In this document: one piece after another, positions 8,173-17,281 of the stretch
Numbering within the stretch: the first letter of the stretch is position 1
How the letters are laid out: each line of letters begins with the position of its first letter
NCBI GenBank assembly: GCA_965149945.1
Contig: CBCTTQ010000001.1
Location: 62,001-126,000, forward strand
Reading direction: 5' to 3'
Length of the DNA: 64,000 nt
Source of the DNA: JAHZFN01 sp965149945
GTDB lineage: Bacteria; Bacillota; Dehalobacteriia; UBA4068; UBA4997
The notes under the pieces: generated by a model
The model's input: only the letters and a program-made list of their open reading frames with translations
Databases searched by the model: none
Told to the model about the DNA's origin: nothing
Made by a program: the position numbers and the translations under genes

Positions 8173-8982
8173 TTAAACAGTCGGGTCTTTTTTGTTTTCA
8201 TGGGAACCGCGCCAGTTGACCAGCGCCAAAAGCAGCAAAATCGTCAAAAACAGCAGCGTGGATACGGCGTTGACTTCCGGGCTGACCCCTTTTCTGGCCA
8301 TGGCGTAAATGGAGATGGAAAGATTCTGTACTCCGTTGCCGGTGGTGAAATAACTGATGACAAAATCATCCAGCGATAAGGTAAAAGCAAAAATAGCGCC
8401 TGTGACAATGCCCGGCATCAGTTGGGGCAGTACTACCCGCCGAAAAGCGGTAAAAGGCGAGGCGCCCAAATCCAGCGCCGCCTCATAGAGATTGGGTTTC
8501 AGCTGGTTCAGTTTCGGCAACACCGAAAGCGCCACATAAGGCACACAGAAGGTGATATGAGCCAGCAGCAGACTGGTGAAGCCGAAGGGAATCCGCATGA
8601 AGATGAACAGCATCATCAGCGCTACCCCTGTCACAATATCAGGATTCAGCACCGGCAGGTAGGTGGCGTTCATCACCAGCGCCTGAGGTGTTTTGCGCAG
8701 GCGGGCGATAGCCAGCGCCGCCGCCGTTCCGATGACGGTGGAAATCAGCGCCGCCAGCACGGCGATGATTAATGTATAATAAAGGGCGCTCATGATTGCC
8801 TCGTTGGCAAACAGACTTTTGTACCAGTCCAGGGTAAAGCCGCCCCAGTTGCCGCGGTATTCGCTGGCGTTGAAGGAATAAATCATCAACACCAAAATGG
8901 GAGCATAGAGAAACAGAAAGATCAGAGAGAGATAAAAGAGTTTTCCCGCTTTCCACAGGCGTTTGCGGTGAACTTGTTTCAT
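8173..8982 (-). CDS. potC: Spermidine/putrescine ABC transporter permease PotC
   Basis: 269 residues with six membrane helices and the binding-protein-dependent permease EAA loop (EAALDLGASPFTAFRRVVLPQLMPGI, near 175-200). The DDFVISYFTTG motif after it is typical of PotC. The ATG at 8982 overlaps the potB stop (ATGA), indicating translational coupling; a TTG one codon upstream is the alternative. PotC and PotB form the membrane channel for polyamine import. The substrate is inferred from family resemblance: binding specificity depends on a PotD protein that is not encoded in this operon. Confidence 0.9.
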   Translation of the reverse strand: MKQVHRKRLWKAGKLFYLSLIFLFLYAPILVLMIYSFNASEYRGNWGGFTLDWYKSLFANEAIMSALYYTLIIAVLAALISTVIGTAAALAIARLRKTPQALVMNATYLPVLNPDIVTGVALMMLFIFMRIPFGFTSLLLAHITFCVPYVALSVLPKLNQLKPNLYEAALDLGASPFTAFRRVVLPQLMPGIVTGAIFAFTLSLDDFVISYFTTGNGVQNLSISIYAMARKGVSPEVNAVSTLLFLTILLLLALVNWRGSHENKKDPTV

Positions 8983-9809
8983 CAAAACAGACCACCTCCT
9001 ACGCTGTCCTTACTGCCCAAAATCTTCATGATGTACATGGAGACCAGAATCAGGATCATCATCAGGATAGAGATAGCGGAGCCGAAGTACCAGTTGCCCG
9101 ACTCCAGAAACTGTTTTTCGATCAAATTCCCGATCATGGTGTACTGGCCGCCGCCCAGCAGACGGGAAATGACGAACGTGGTCACCGCCGGCATAAAGAC
9201 CATGGTGATACCGGTGATGACGCCGGGCAGACTTTTGGGGAAGATGATTTTGCGGAACACCTGAAAGCGGTTGGCGCCCAGATCTTCCGCCGCCTCGATC
9301 AGACTACGATCCATTTTCACCATCACGGAGTAAATAGGCAGAATCATGAAGGGCAGGAAGTTATAGATCAGCCCCACATAAACGGCTCCTGACGTGTAAA
9401 GCATTTGAATGGGTTCTACTCCAAACCAGCCCAGGATGGTGTTGATGATGCCGTTTTTTTGCAGCAGCGTCATCCAGGCGTAGGTGCGCAGCAGCATATT
9501 CATCCACATGGGCAGGATACAGAGGAAGATCAGGTAGCGTTTGCGGACGAAATCGCTGGTGGTGAGGATGAGCGCCAGCGGATAGCCCAGCAGCAGACAC
9601 CACAGCGTACAGAAAAAAGCAATCTTCAAGGAACGCCACAATACCCCCAGATAAATAGGATCAAAGAATTTCTTGTAATTTTCCAGGGTGAATCCTCCGT
9701 CAATGGTGGTGAGACTGTAATAAATGACAATGAACAAGGGGACAATGATGAAAATGACCATCCAGACCAGATAGGGAGTCGCCAGAAAGCGGTTCGTTCT
9801 TTTGTTCAA
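8982..9809 (-). CDS. potB: Spermidine/putrescine ABC transporter permease PotB
   Basis: 275 residues, six membrane helices, and an EAA loop (EAAEDLGANRFQVFRKIIFPKSLPGVITG, near 175-205). The segment VTTFVISRLLGGGQYTMIGNLIEKQFL is characteristic of PotB. The start appears to be TTG at 9809, preceded by a G-rich GGGGCGGAAAA. It begins 16 bases after potA ends and overlaps potC by four bases, a normal potABC order. It provides half of the transmembrane pathway for polyamine uptake driven by PotA. Confidence 0.9.
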   Translation of the reverse strand: MNKRTNRFLATPYLVWMVIFIIVPLFIVIYYSLTTIDGGFTLENYKKFFDPIYLGVLWRSLKIAFFCTLWCLLLGYPLALILTTSDFVRKRYLIFLCILPMWMNMLLRTYAWMTLLQKNGIINTILGWFGVEPIQMLYTSGAVYVGLIYNFLPFMILPIYSVMVKMDRSLIEAAEDLGANRFQVFRKIIFPKSLPGVITGITMVFMPAVTTFVISRLLGGGQYTMIGNLIEKQFLESGNWYFGSAISILMMILILVSMYIMKILGSKDSVGGGLF

Positions 9810-9825
9810 TTTTCCGCCCCCCTTC

Positions 9826-10893
9826 CTAAGTCGTCGGGAACGGACGACTGTTCGACGGACGCATGATGTGAATGGAGTCCGGGTCGATGTTCATGCCGAT
9901 TTCCGTTCCTTCCGGGGCGAATTTGATATTTTGGATCAGCCAAGTGAAATGGTCGGCGGCATGGGATTCCACCATCATTTCGTAATGGACGCCGTAAAAG
10001 ACTACGGATTTTACCGTGCCTCGCAGCATACCTTCTTCCGGCGGTACCATTACGATGTCCTCGGGGCGTACCACCACTTCCACAGGGGTGTTTTCCCCGA
10101 AGCCTTTGTCCACACAAACGAATTCCCGATCGGAAAACCGCACCAGCAAATCGCGGATCATCGTGCCGGGCAGAATGTTGCTTTCGCCGATGAAGTCGGC
10201 GACAAAGGCGTTTTTCGGTTCATTATAAATATCCACCGGGCTGCCTGTCTGCTGAATGACGCCGTGGTTCAGCACCACCACGGTATCGCTCATGGCCAGC
10301 GCTTCTTCTTGATCGTGGGTGACATAAAGGAAGGTAATGCCCAGTCGCTGTTGCATCAGTTTCAGCTCCAGCTGCATGTCCTGGCGCATTTTTAAATCCA
10401 GCGCCGCCAAAGGTTCATCCAACAGCAGGATTTTCGGTTCGTTGACCAAGGCGCGAGCCATGGCGACCCGCTGCATCTGTCCCCCGGACAGAGAGTCGGG
10501 CCAGCGCCGTTCATACCCGTCCAAATTGACCAGATGGAGCGTTTCTTTGACCCGGCGGCGGATTTCGTCGGCGGGTACCTTGCGGATTTTTAAACCGAAG
10601 GCGATGTTGTCAAAGATATTCATATTGTCAAAGAGGGCATAGCGCTGGAAGACGGTGTTAAGGGGACGGCGGTGGGGCGGCACGTCGTTGATGCGTCTGC
10701 CGTCCAGGTAGATGCTGCCTTCGGTGGGCTGTTCAAAACCGGCGATCAGGCGCAGCAGGGTGGTTTTGCCGCAGCCGGAAGGTCCCAGCAGCGTCAGGAA
10801 CGAGTTTTCTTTAATGGACAGATTGATGTTGCGGAGCACACGTTGCTCGCCAAAGTCTTTGCAGATGTTTTCCAGGCGGATAAGTTGGTTCAT
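9826..10893 (-). CDS. potA: Spermidine/putrescine ABC transporter ATPase PotA
   Basis: 355 residues. Walker A GPSGCGKTT (near 36-44), Q-loop, signature LSGGQMQRVAMARAL and Walker B ILLLDEPLAALD form the nucleotide-binding domain (about 1-240). A C-terminal TOBE-type regulatory domain (about 270-350) contains VVRPEDI and GMNIDPDSIHIM. This architecture is PotA of the polyamine importer. The ATG at 10893 has GGAGG seven bases upstream and is preferred to a TTG two codons earlier. It starts 16 bases downstream of the DUF975-type gene and leads into potB and potC. The related CysA, UgpC and FbpC families remain possible, but the permease partners favour Pot. Confidence 0.92.
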   Translation of the reverse strand: MNQLIRLENICKDFGEQRVLRNINLSIKENSFLTLLGPSGCGKTTLLRLIAGFEQPTEGSIYLDGRRINDVPPHRRPLNTVFQRYALFDNMNIFDNIAFGLKIRKVPADEIRRRVKETLHLVNLDGYERRWPDSLSGGQMQRVAMARALVNEPKILLLDEPLAALDLKMRQDMQLELKLMQQRLGITFLYVTHDQEEALAMSDTVVVLNHGVIQQTGSPVDIYNEPKNAFVADFIGESNILPGTMIRDLLVRFSDREFVCVDKGFGENTPVEVVVRPEDIVMVPPEEGMLRGTVKSVVFYGVHYEMMVESHAADHFTWLIQNIKFAPEGTEIGMNIDPDSIHIMRPSNSRPFPTT

Positions 10894-10909
10894 AGGCAAT
10901 CCTCCGAGT

Positions 10910-12826
10910 TTAAGACAGCGTCATGCCGTCGGGCGGCATGACGGGGGAAACGGGAAAATCCGACCGCGGATCGACCGTCAGGACACAGGTTATCCGCCGG
11001 GGATCATCATACAGCGCCTGGGTGGTGATCCCGTCGCCGGTATTGGGGTTTTGGACGGAGTAGACGAGATCGCCCAGGAAGGCCGCTGAGAGGATCACGC
11101 AGATGGTCAGCGCCCGCCGGAAGCCCAGCCGTCGCAGACAGTTGTCCAGGCGGGGCGCCAGCAGATAAACGATAACCATGCCTCCCAGCCCGAAGATGAG
11201 CAGTCCTTCGGCGCAGATGCGGCCGTTGAGATTAAGGAAATATCCGGAATAGTCCCACCAATGCTGTCCCATGAAGGTTTCCAGCAGGAAGGAGGTGGTG
11301 TATTCCAAAATGCCGCACAGCACGACCGCCGCGAAAAATTCCAGCGTGGGGCGGCTGCGCAGCTTATTCAAAACCGTAAGGATGACGACGCCGCCGACTC
11401 CGTAGATGGGCAGCCAGGGACCGTACATGGTGCCCCGGTTAACAAAGATCCCGTCTTCTACCAGATGCAGGGAAACTTCCCAGAGCCAGCCGATGAAAGA
11501 AAAGATGAAAAACAGCAGAATCAACGAGCAAACGGAATAGTGACGGATGTAGTGGGTGCTGACCAGCAGATTTTTGCTGTTTCGCAGAGGCAGCGGCGAA
11601 AGGCGTACCGGATAGGTCTGTCCGTCATGAGCAAAACGACAGCGCTTTGCCAGCACAGCGGCTGCTTGTTCCCGCTGGTATTGATGTTCACTGTTGTCAT
11701 AGTAGAGCGTGATCCCGAAAATTTCTCCCATGATCCAGCGCAGGCTGTAACGGCGGGGCTGATGTTCGGCGTGTTTGGGCGGTTGATAGCTGGCTTCCGG
11801 ATAGGTTTTGGCCAGGATATCAGCGTCGGCGGTTTCGTAGAGATAGCGGTCGTTTAATAAATCGGCGTCAGGGATGCCTTTGGCTATGGCTTCTTGCCGC
11901 AGACGGACATAGTATTCGCAGAAAGTAGCTGCCTGATAAGCGTTGGAAAAGAAGATTCCCGAAAGCCCCAGAGTAAACAAGTTCAGCGCGTTCCAGCCGA
12001 TGAAGGTCAGTTCATAGAGAAAACATTCCCATTTGTGTCCGTTCATCATACGGCGGGACAGATTGATGGCCTGGCGGGGCGATAAGTCGGGATTTTCCGC
12101 CAGGATATAAGGTACCAAAAAGTAAGAATAAAACTTGATGACGCCGCCGATGATGGTGAGGAACCACAGGTATTGAAAGATGGTGGCTACCATCATGGCA
12201 ACAGAGGCTTTGCACCATTTTTTGACGCCCCGCAGGAAAAAAATCCGCTGGACGGGGACTTTTTCGTAGGTGCGTCCTTCTAAAAAGATTCTGCGCAAAA
12301 TCACTTGGTAGATGTTTTGAATCAGCATCCACCAGAGGAATACCAAAGAGAAGCTGATCGTGATCAAAATGATCAGCGTCACCTGAGAAGAGACAAAGAC
12401 ATTGTGGATCATTTCTGCCAAACGGACGAGGATGTGGCCGGAGGTGATATTGTTGATCAACTGGGCCAAGGTGCCGTTGCTGCGGGCCATCATGCCGTCG
12501 CGGTATTTTTCGGCGTCTTCTATCATTTGCTGGCGGCTGATCTCGTCGCTGGCAGCCAGGTTGCCCGCGGCGATATTACGCAGCACGTCCGCCAGCCCGT
12601 GGTTGCCGGGGCGCATTTCCTGGTCGACTTCCGGTTCGCCGTAAAAGACCGCGTTAACGGTGCGTTCTGTCATGGTTTCGTTGTTCTGCCCTTTGATCAG
12701 GGCGGCGGAGTCGGTGAACTCCGAACCCAGCAGGGCGGCGGCCAGACAAATGACCAAAAACAGCCGATAATGGCGTTTGATGGATTTTCTGGCTCTGCGT
12801 TTCATTTCAGATAGTGTTCCGGTCAA
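10910..12826 (-). CDS. Large membrane protein, DUF975-like N-terminus joined to a CmpB-like (ABC type IV permease) C-terminus
   Basis: 638 residues, function unknown. The N-terminal part (about 1-330) starts with a basic segment and a membrane helix, then a ~100-residue extracytoplasmic loop, then several helices with RRIFLEGRTYEKVPVQRIFFLRGVKKW and a LSRRMMNGHKWECFLYEL block typical of DUF975 proteins. The C-terminal part (about 430-620) has helices with IGWLWEVSLHLVEDGIFVNRGTMYGPWLPIYG, the hallmark of PF06541 (putative ABC-transporter type IV). The two families are often separate proteins. A TTG start at 12826 follows AAAGGA; an ATG seven codons later is possible. It precedes potA by 16 bases, so it is the first gene of the pot operon. 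A transport accessory role is inference. Confidence 0.75.
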   Translation of the reverse strand: MTGTLSEMKRRARKSIKRHYRLFLVICLAAALLGSEFTDSAALIKGQNNETMTERTVNAVFYGEPEVDQEMRPGNHGLADVLRNIAAGNLAASDEISRQQMIEDAEKYRDGMMARSNGTLAQLINNITSGHILVRLAEMIHNVFVSSQVTLIILITISFSLVFLWWMLIQNIYQVILRRIFLEGRTYEKVPVQRIFFLRGVKKWCKASVAMMVATIFQYLWFLTIIGGVIKFYSYFLVPYILAENPDLSPRQAINLSRRMMNGHKWECFLYELTFIGWNALNLFTLGLSGIFFSNAYQAATFCEYYVRLRQEAIAKGIPDADLLNDRYLYETADADILAKTYPEASYQPPKHAEHQPRRYSLRWIMGEIFGITLYYDNSEHQYQREQAAAVLAKRCRFAHDGQTYPVRLSPLPLRNSKNLLVSTHYIRHYSVCSLILLFFIFSFIGWLWEVSLHLVEDGIFVNRGTMYGPWLPIYGVGGVVILTVLNKLRSRPTLEFFAAVVLCGILEYTTSFLLETFMGQHWWDYSGYFLNLNGRICAEGLLIFGLGGMVIVYLLAPRLDNCLRRLGFRRALTICVILSAAFLGDLVYSVQNPNTGDGITTQALYDDPRRITCVLTVDPRSDFPVSPVMPPDGMTLS

Positions 12827-12993
12827 TTTCCCAAATTCCTTTCTTTTTATCCCTTTTCCTGTTTTTCATAACGATGTTGTGATTCCTATACAAAAATAAA
12901 TAGTTTCCGCGAGATTGTCCTCTTTTCGGACGGCATGGCGGAGCGAAGGGCGCTTGATCTCCTTTTTGAGGGATCTTCTTCGTGTCTCTGATT

Positions 12994-13038
12994 GAAAAAA
13001 TGCCCGTCCCCGAGCGGTTTTGGTGGGGTAGTACGGGC
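12994..13038 (-). terminator. Terminator or attenuator between alsT and the pot operon
   Basis: Minus strand: GCCCGT...CCCC / GGGG..ACGGGC stem followed by ATTTTTT. It lies about 66 bases after the alsT stop but also just downstream of the -10 element at 13055-13060. It could end alsT transcripts or attenuate the DUF975-pot operon. Confidence 0.75.
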
Positions 13039-13054
13039 GCCAAATACCAATTTT

Positions 13055-13083
13055 ATTATAGCATACTTGTTAGGGGCTGACAA
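13055..13083 (-). promoter_or_regulatory. Sigma-A promoter of the DUF975-potABC operon
   Basis: Minus strand TTGTCA (13083-13078), 17-base spacer ending TGC, perfect TATAAT (13060-13055). The transcript would have a ~220-base leader containing the hairpin at 12994-13038. Confidence 0.8.
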
Positions 13084-13103
13084 TGAAAAGCGGAAGACGG
13101 CGG

Positions 13104-14507
13104 TTATTTTTTTCGAAACCGTCGCCTTCTGTCGGGACGCTTGATTTCACGGCGGAAAAATCGCCATTCCGCCACCGCTTCGCTGTTTAGTAAAAGCAGC
13201 GCCAACAGATTGGGAAAAATCATCAGACCGTTTAAACTGTCCGCCAAAGCCCAAACCGCCTCCGTTTCCAGAAAAGGTCCCGCCAGCAGCGCCAGCAAAA
13301 ACAAACAGCGAAATACTGTCAGCGCTCTTTTCCCTCGAAAAAGATAGGAAAAGCAACGCTCACTGTAATAATTCCAACCCAAGATGGTGGTGAAGGCGAA
13401 AATGATCAGGCAGACTGTGAGCAGGAAACTGCCCAGCTCGGGTACGGCGGCAAACCCTCTTTCAAAGGCGCGGGCGGTAATTTCCACGCCCTCCGCGGCG
13501 CGGAGGGGTACTTGGGTGCAGAGGATGGTCAGCCCGGTCATGGTGCAGATGACGATGGTGTCGAGAAAAGTGCCGGTCATGGAAATCAGTCCCTGACGGG
13601 CGGGATAACGGGTGCGGGCGGCGGCCGCCGCGATGGGAGCGGAGCCCAGGCCCGCTTCGTTGGAAAAGACGCCGCGGGAGATCCCCATTTGCACGGCTGT
13701 TCCCAGGAAACCTCCGCCGACGGCGCTCCCCGAAAAGGCACAGGAGAGGATTTGGCGCAGTACCTGCGGCAGGGCGGCGGCATGCTGCACCAGCACAAAA
13801 AGACAGGTCCCCACATAAAGTATCAGCATAAGCGGCACCACCACCTGGGTGACTTTGGCGATACGCTTGATGCCGCCCAGTACCACCGCCCCCGCCAGGA
13901 CAGTGACGATGACTGCTGTCAGCAGAGTCGCCGAGGAATATGGATGACCCCCCAAGACCAAAAGGGGCAGTCGGTCGCCGCCGAAATCTCGGACTGCCGC
14001 CGCGATGCCATGGATTTGGGTGATGGTACCGATGCCCAGCAGTCCGGCGCCGGCGCCGAACAGAGCAAAGGCCTTTGCCAGCCAGCGCCAATTTTTGCCC
14101 AGTCCCCGTTCGATATAAAGAAAAGGACCCCCCAGCATCTGTCCTTGACTGTCGCGTATTCGATATTTGACAGCCAGGGTACATTCAGCAAATTTGGTAG
14201 CCATACCGAAAAAAGCAGCCACCCACATCCAGAAGAGGGCGCCCGGTCCTCCTGTCGCCAAAGCGGTGGCGACGCCCACAATGTTGCCGGTGCCGATGGT
14301 GGAAGAGAGGGCGGTGCAGAGGGCGCCGAAACCACTGACCTGGCCTTCGCCCCGTTCCCGACGGACAGCGTAAACCAGGGCGCGGGGCAGCTGCCAAAGC
14401 TGCAAACAACCTAACCGTAATGTAAAAAAAATGCCTGTCGCCAAAAGCAGCAGCAAAAGGGGAGTCCCCCAAATGATTTGATCCACTGTGCGCAGCCATT
14501 GCGTCAT
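13104..14507 (-). CDS. Sodium:alanine/glycine symporter (AGCS family)
   Basis: 467 residues with about 10-11 membrane helices. AGCS signatures are visible: FGALCTALSSTIGTGNIVGVATA (about 60-85), GPGALFWMWVAAFFGMATKFAECTLAVKYR, and NEAGLGSAPIAAAAA near 285. These proteins import alanine or glycine with Na+. The ATG start at 14507 follows GGGAGGAAACGGT. The C-terminus is basic (KRPDRRRRFRKK). No cotranscribed enzyme is present. The gene is divergent from the Na+/Ca2+ exchanger. Substrate (Ala, Gly, or another amino acid such as Gln) is not resolvable from sequence alone. Confidence 0.92.
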   Translation of the reverse strand: MTQWLRTVDQIIWGTPLLLLLLATGIFFTLRLGCLQLWQLPRALVYAVRRERGEGQVSGFGALCTALSSTIGTGNIVGVATALATGGPGALFWMWVAAFFGMATKFAECTLAVKYRIRDSQGQMLGGPFLYIERGLGKNWRWLAKAFALFGAGAGLLGIGTITQIHGIAAAVRDFGGDRLPLLVLGGHPYSSATLLTAVIVTVLAGAVVLGGIKRIAKVTQVVVPLMLILYVGTCLFVLVQHAAALPQVLRQILSCAFSGSAVGGGFLGTAVQMGISRGVFSNEAGLGSAPIAAAAARTRYPARQGLISMTGTFLDTIVICTMTGLTILCTQVPLRAAEGVEITARAFERGFAAVPELGSFLLTVCLIIFAFTTILGWNYYSERCFSYLFRGKRALTVFRCLFLLALLAGPFLETEAVWALADSLNGLMIFPNLLALLLLNSEAVAEWRFFRREIKRPDRRRRFRKK

Positions 14508-14835
14508 ACCGTTTCCTCCCTTGTTTTCACTCCTGTGTTACTGTACGGTTTTGGCAGCCGAATAGAACCGTCTGTCGCTTTTTTCTTCTTATTTTGATGA
14601 TGACTTTTTTATCTTGTTGGTTGGGGGATGGTTACTTGAGGGATTTTTTGTGTTTGCCGCGGCCTTTTTCCGAGGGAGGATTTGTTGGGCGGCGGCGTGT
14701 TTTTTCGCGTTTTGGAGGTTATTGAATGTGGGGTTTCGCTGTTTTTTCTTTATTTTGGCGGGTAACGGACATAAAAAAGCCCTTTCCCTCATACATCATT
14801 AGCACGGATAAAAAACAAAAGGGGAGGCGGCGGCA
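14508..14835. other. Divergent alsT-exchanger intergenic region
   Basis: About 330 bases, G/T-rich on the plus strand. No strong promoter pair or gene was recognised apart from the two ribosome-binding sites. Confidence 0.5.
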
Positions 14836-15792
14836 TTGACAGTGGCGGCGGTGTTGTTTTTGCTGGGGATTTTTTTGATTGTGAAAGGCGGGGATTGGTT
14901 TGTGGACGCGGCGGGATGGCTGGCAAAAGTTTCCGGAATCCCGCCGGTGATTATCGGGGCGACGGTGGTCAGTCTCGCCACTACTCTGCCGGAGTTGCTG
15001 GTTTCCGTCATCGCGGCGGTGGAGGGAAAAACCGCCATGGCTGTGGGCAATGCCGTCGGTTCCGTCAATGCCAACATCGGCTTGATTATGGCGGCGGCGG
15101 TGCTTTGGGCGCCTGCTGTGGTTCGGCGGCGGGAACTGGCGCCGAAGGCTTTGTTGATGTTGGTGGCTTGCCTGCTTCTCTGGTTGTTGTCCTTTCATGG
15201 GGTGTTGACAGGGTTTGGCGCGGGGGTTTTGCTGGTGTTGTTTGGGGTATTTTTGGCGGAAAATCTGCGCGGCGCCAAACAGGCTCGCTTAAGCGGGGAA
15301 CCGCTGCCCAGAAGGCGGGGAGATCTGCCTCGCAATGTAGGGAAATTTCTGCTGGGCGCCGCCGCGATCATTGTAGGGGCGCGGCTTTTGGTGGAACACG
15401 GCAGTACCATTGCCCGCTGTCTCGGTGTGTCGGAAGCGGTGATCGGGGTGACCATTGTGGCCATCGGTACCTCTTTGCCGGAATTGGTTACCACCGTGAC
15501 GGCGCTGGTCAAAAAGCAGTCGGAGCTGTCTCTTGGGAACATCATCGGCGCGAACATTATCGACTTGACGTTGATTCTTTCTGTATGTTCGCTGTTGTCC
15601 GATGGTCAGCTGCCTGTTTCCCGTCAAAGCGTCTTGTTGGATTCTCCCGTTTCGTTGCTGTTGGCGGCGTTGGCGGTATTGCCGCCGCTAATTTGCGGTC
15701 GTTTCCGTCGCGGCCAGGGATTGTTATTGTTGCTGTTGTACGGAAGTTATTTGCTCTTGGTGACCATCGGTGTCCCTTTGCCTTTTTTATAA
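14836..15792 (+). CDS. Calcium/sodium antiporter (CaCA family, YrbG-like)
   Basis: 318 residues with about 10 membrane helices in two inverted halves. The two alpha-repeats show the family signature: GATVVSLATTLPELLVS (about 42-58) with AVGNAVGSVNANIGL, and GVTIVAIGTSLPELVTT (about 203-219) with SLGNIIGANIIDL. The acidic residues in TLPEL and SLPEL bind Ca2+/Na+ in this family. It likely exports Ca2+ using the Na+ gradient, although prokaryotic YrbG-type substrates are often untested. The start is TTG at 14836, eight bases after GGGGAGG; no ATG suits. Monocistronic, with a terminator directly downstream. Confidence 0.9.
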   Translation: MTVAAVLFLLGIFLIVKGGDWFVDAAGWLAKVSGIPPVIIGATVVSLATTLPELLVSVIAAVEGKTAMAVGNAVGSVNANIGLIMAAAVLWAPAVVRRRELAPKALLMLVACLLLWLLSFHGVLTGFGAGVLLVLFGVFLAENLRGAKQARLSGEPLPRRRGDLPRNVGKFLLGAAAIIVGARLLVEHGSTIARCLGVSEAVIGVTIVAIGTSLPELVTTVTALVKKQSELSLGNIIGANIIDLTLILSVCSLLSDGQLPVSRQSVLLDSPVSLLLAALAVLPPLICGRFRRGQGLLLLLLYGSYLLLVTIGVPLPFL

Positions 15793-17281
15793 TCTTGGCG
15801 CCGTTGTCGTAAGAAGCATGGAAAGATAATGAGAAGAAAGACCCTTATGGGTCTTTCTTTGTTTTCCCGTCGCCGTTTGGGGGATTTTTTATTTTCTCTG
15901 TTTCGGCGGTTTCTTTGTTTTTTTGCTGTTTGTCGGGCTGTTTTTCATATTCTGTTTTTATCTTTTCGCGTAAGAGTATTTTCGGTTTTGCTGTTGGGAA
16001 CAGGGGTTTTTGTGAAAAAGCGAAAATCAAAATGGGAAAATTTTCCTCTTTTGATGGGATTCTTTTCGAAAATTTGAAAAAATCAAGGATTAGGATTTTG
16101 CTAAAATATGTTTTCTCGTGGTTGCTTTTCATTATTTTACCAAAAAACTGTCTGTGGCAGGGAGAATCAGGAGGAATTGTTTTTCGTGCCTGTTCTCGCT
16201 ATAATAAGGAAAGAAGATTCTTTTCATGGCGCCGCGCGCGGAAGGAGTCTGTCGCTTATTTTGTTTCGAGGAGTCGCGAGCGTTTCTTTGGTACGGCAAA
16301 ACGATGATAAAATAACACAGAAACGCGGTCACGCGGCAGAGTGACGACAGCGCGGTAAGGAAGCAGACTGGTTGCGTGTCCGTCATTGCGCGAAAGGATG
16401 ACAAGGCGTTTATTTTTCGAAAGATGAAATATTGTAAAAAAAGGATATCATAGAAGAAAAAGAGAATGGCGGGGAAGCTGAAAAGCAATATTTGCTCAGG
16501 ATGAAGGTGAACCTTTGCTGTTATATGGTCGAATTTTGTCGTCGGGGATTTTCCTGAATTCGCTTCGGAGGATGAGGATTCATTCCTGAAAAAATCTTAT
16601 ATATAATATAGTAGAAAATTTTTCTTAAAAGGGAAAAAAACGGGGAAAAAGGAGAATTTTAGCAGGAAAAAACGCTGTGTAACGAGAAAAACAAGCATGG
16701 TTTTTCTCAGAGGAAAAAGTCTCCGCGGGAATTCCCGCGGGTCGGGCGGCGCCTATGTTCCGAATCGAGAAGGACGAGGATCTTTCTCCTAAAAAAGGAC
16801 GTCTTTCGGCTGGATTCAACGAGGAAAGTTCCGTCGGCAAATATTAAATCGAGCGGTTAAAATTGTCAGTTAATTTTTCGAGAAATATCCTGTTTTCTTT
16901 TTTGTCTTGCGGAGCGGGGAAAAAAGACGCTGTTGAAAAATATCCCCAAGAGATTGGTGGAAAAAGGTGTTTTCTGTGGAAAACTCTGTGGAGAATTTGC
17001 GGCGTCATGGGGAAAGAAAAAATCCGCTTTTTCGGCGGACAGAAAAGAACAATCAAAAAAAGCATAAATATGCGTGGATTAACTGGAATAAAAAAAGAAA
17101 TACAATTTTATATACAATATAATCCTTGGGTTTTTCAAAGGAAGAGAGCAAGTTTGCTTTTCCACCGAATCACTCTGTGGAAAATAGGGAAAAACTTCTG
17201 TTTTCTTTTACGATCGGTGGAGAAAGTTTTTTTTCGATATCAAGACGGAAACAAAAACGCAGAAATATGAAGGAGGAACAA
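15793..17281. other. 1.5-kb intergenic region upstream of tatD
   Basis: The longest gene-free stretch in the window. After a terminator (15834-15865) it is T-rich to about 16000 and then strongly purine/A-rich to the tatD start. It carries several TGTGGAAA-type motifs (16975-16983, 16987-16995, 17176-17184), listed as a finding. Open frames are short, low-complexity and lack ribosome-binding sites. A GAGGAAAGT string near 16820 resembles an RNase P RNA motif, but no supporting structure was seen. Confidence 0.55.
15834..15865 (+). terminator. Terminator after the Na+/Ca2+ exchanger
   Basis: AAGAAAGACCC / GGGTCTTTCTT stem (15834-15844 and 15849-15859) with a TTAT loop and a T-rich tail. Confidence 0.85.

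Noticed and set aside
16816..16840. GAGGAAAGT string resembling the RNase P RNA signature
   Set aside because: No other conserved RNase P RNA segments or compensating helices were found around it; the region is A-rich and unstructured.
16860..17280. Possible replication origin from TGTGGAAA motifs
   Set aside because: The boxes are imperfect and no dnaA/dnaN gene is adjacent. Kept only as a motif finding.
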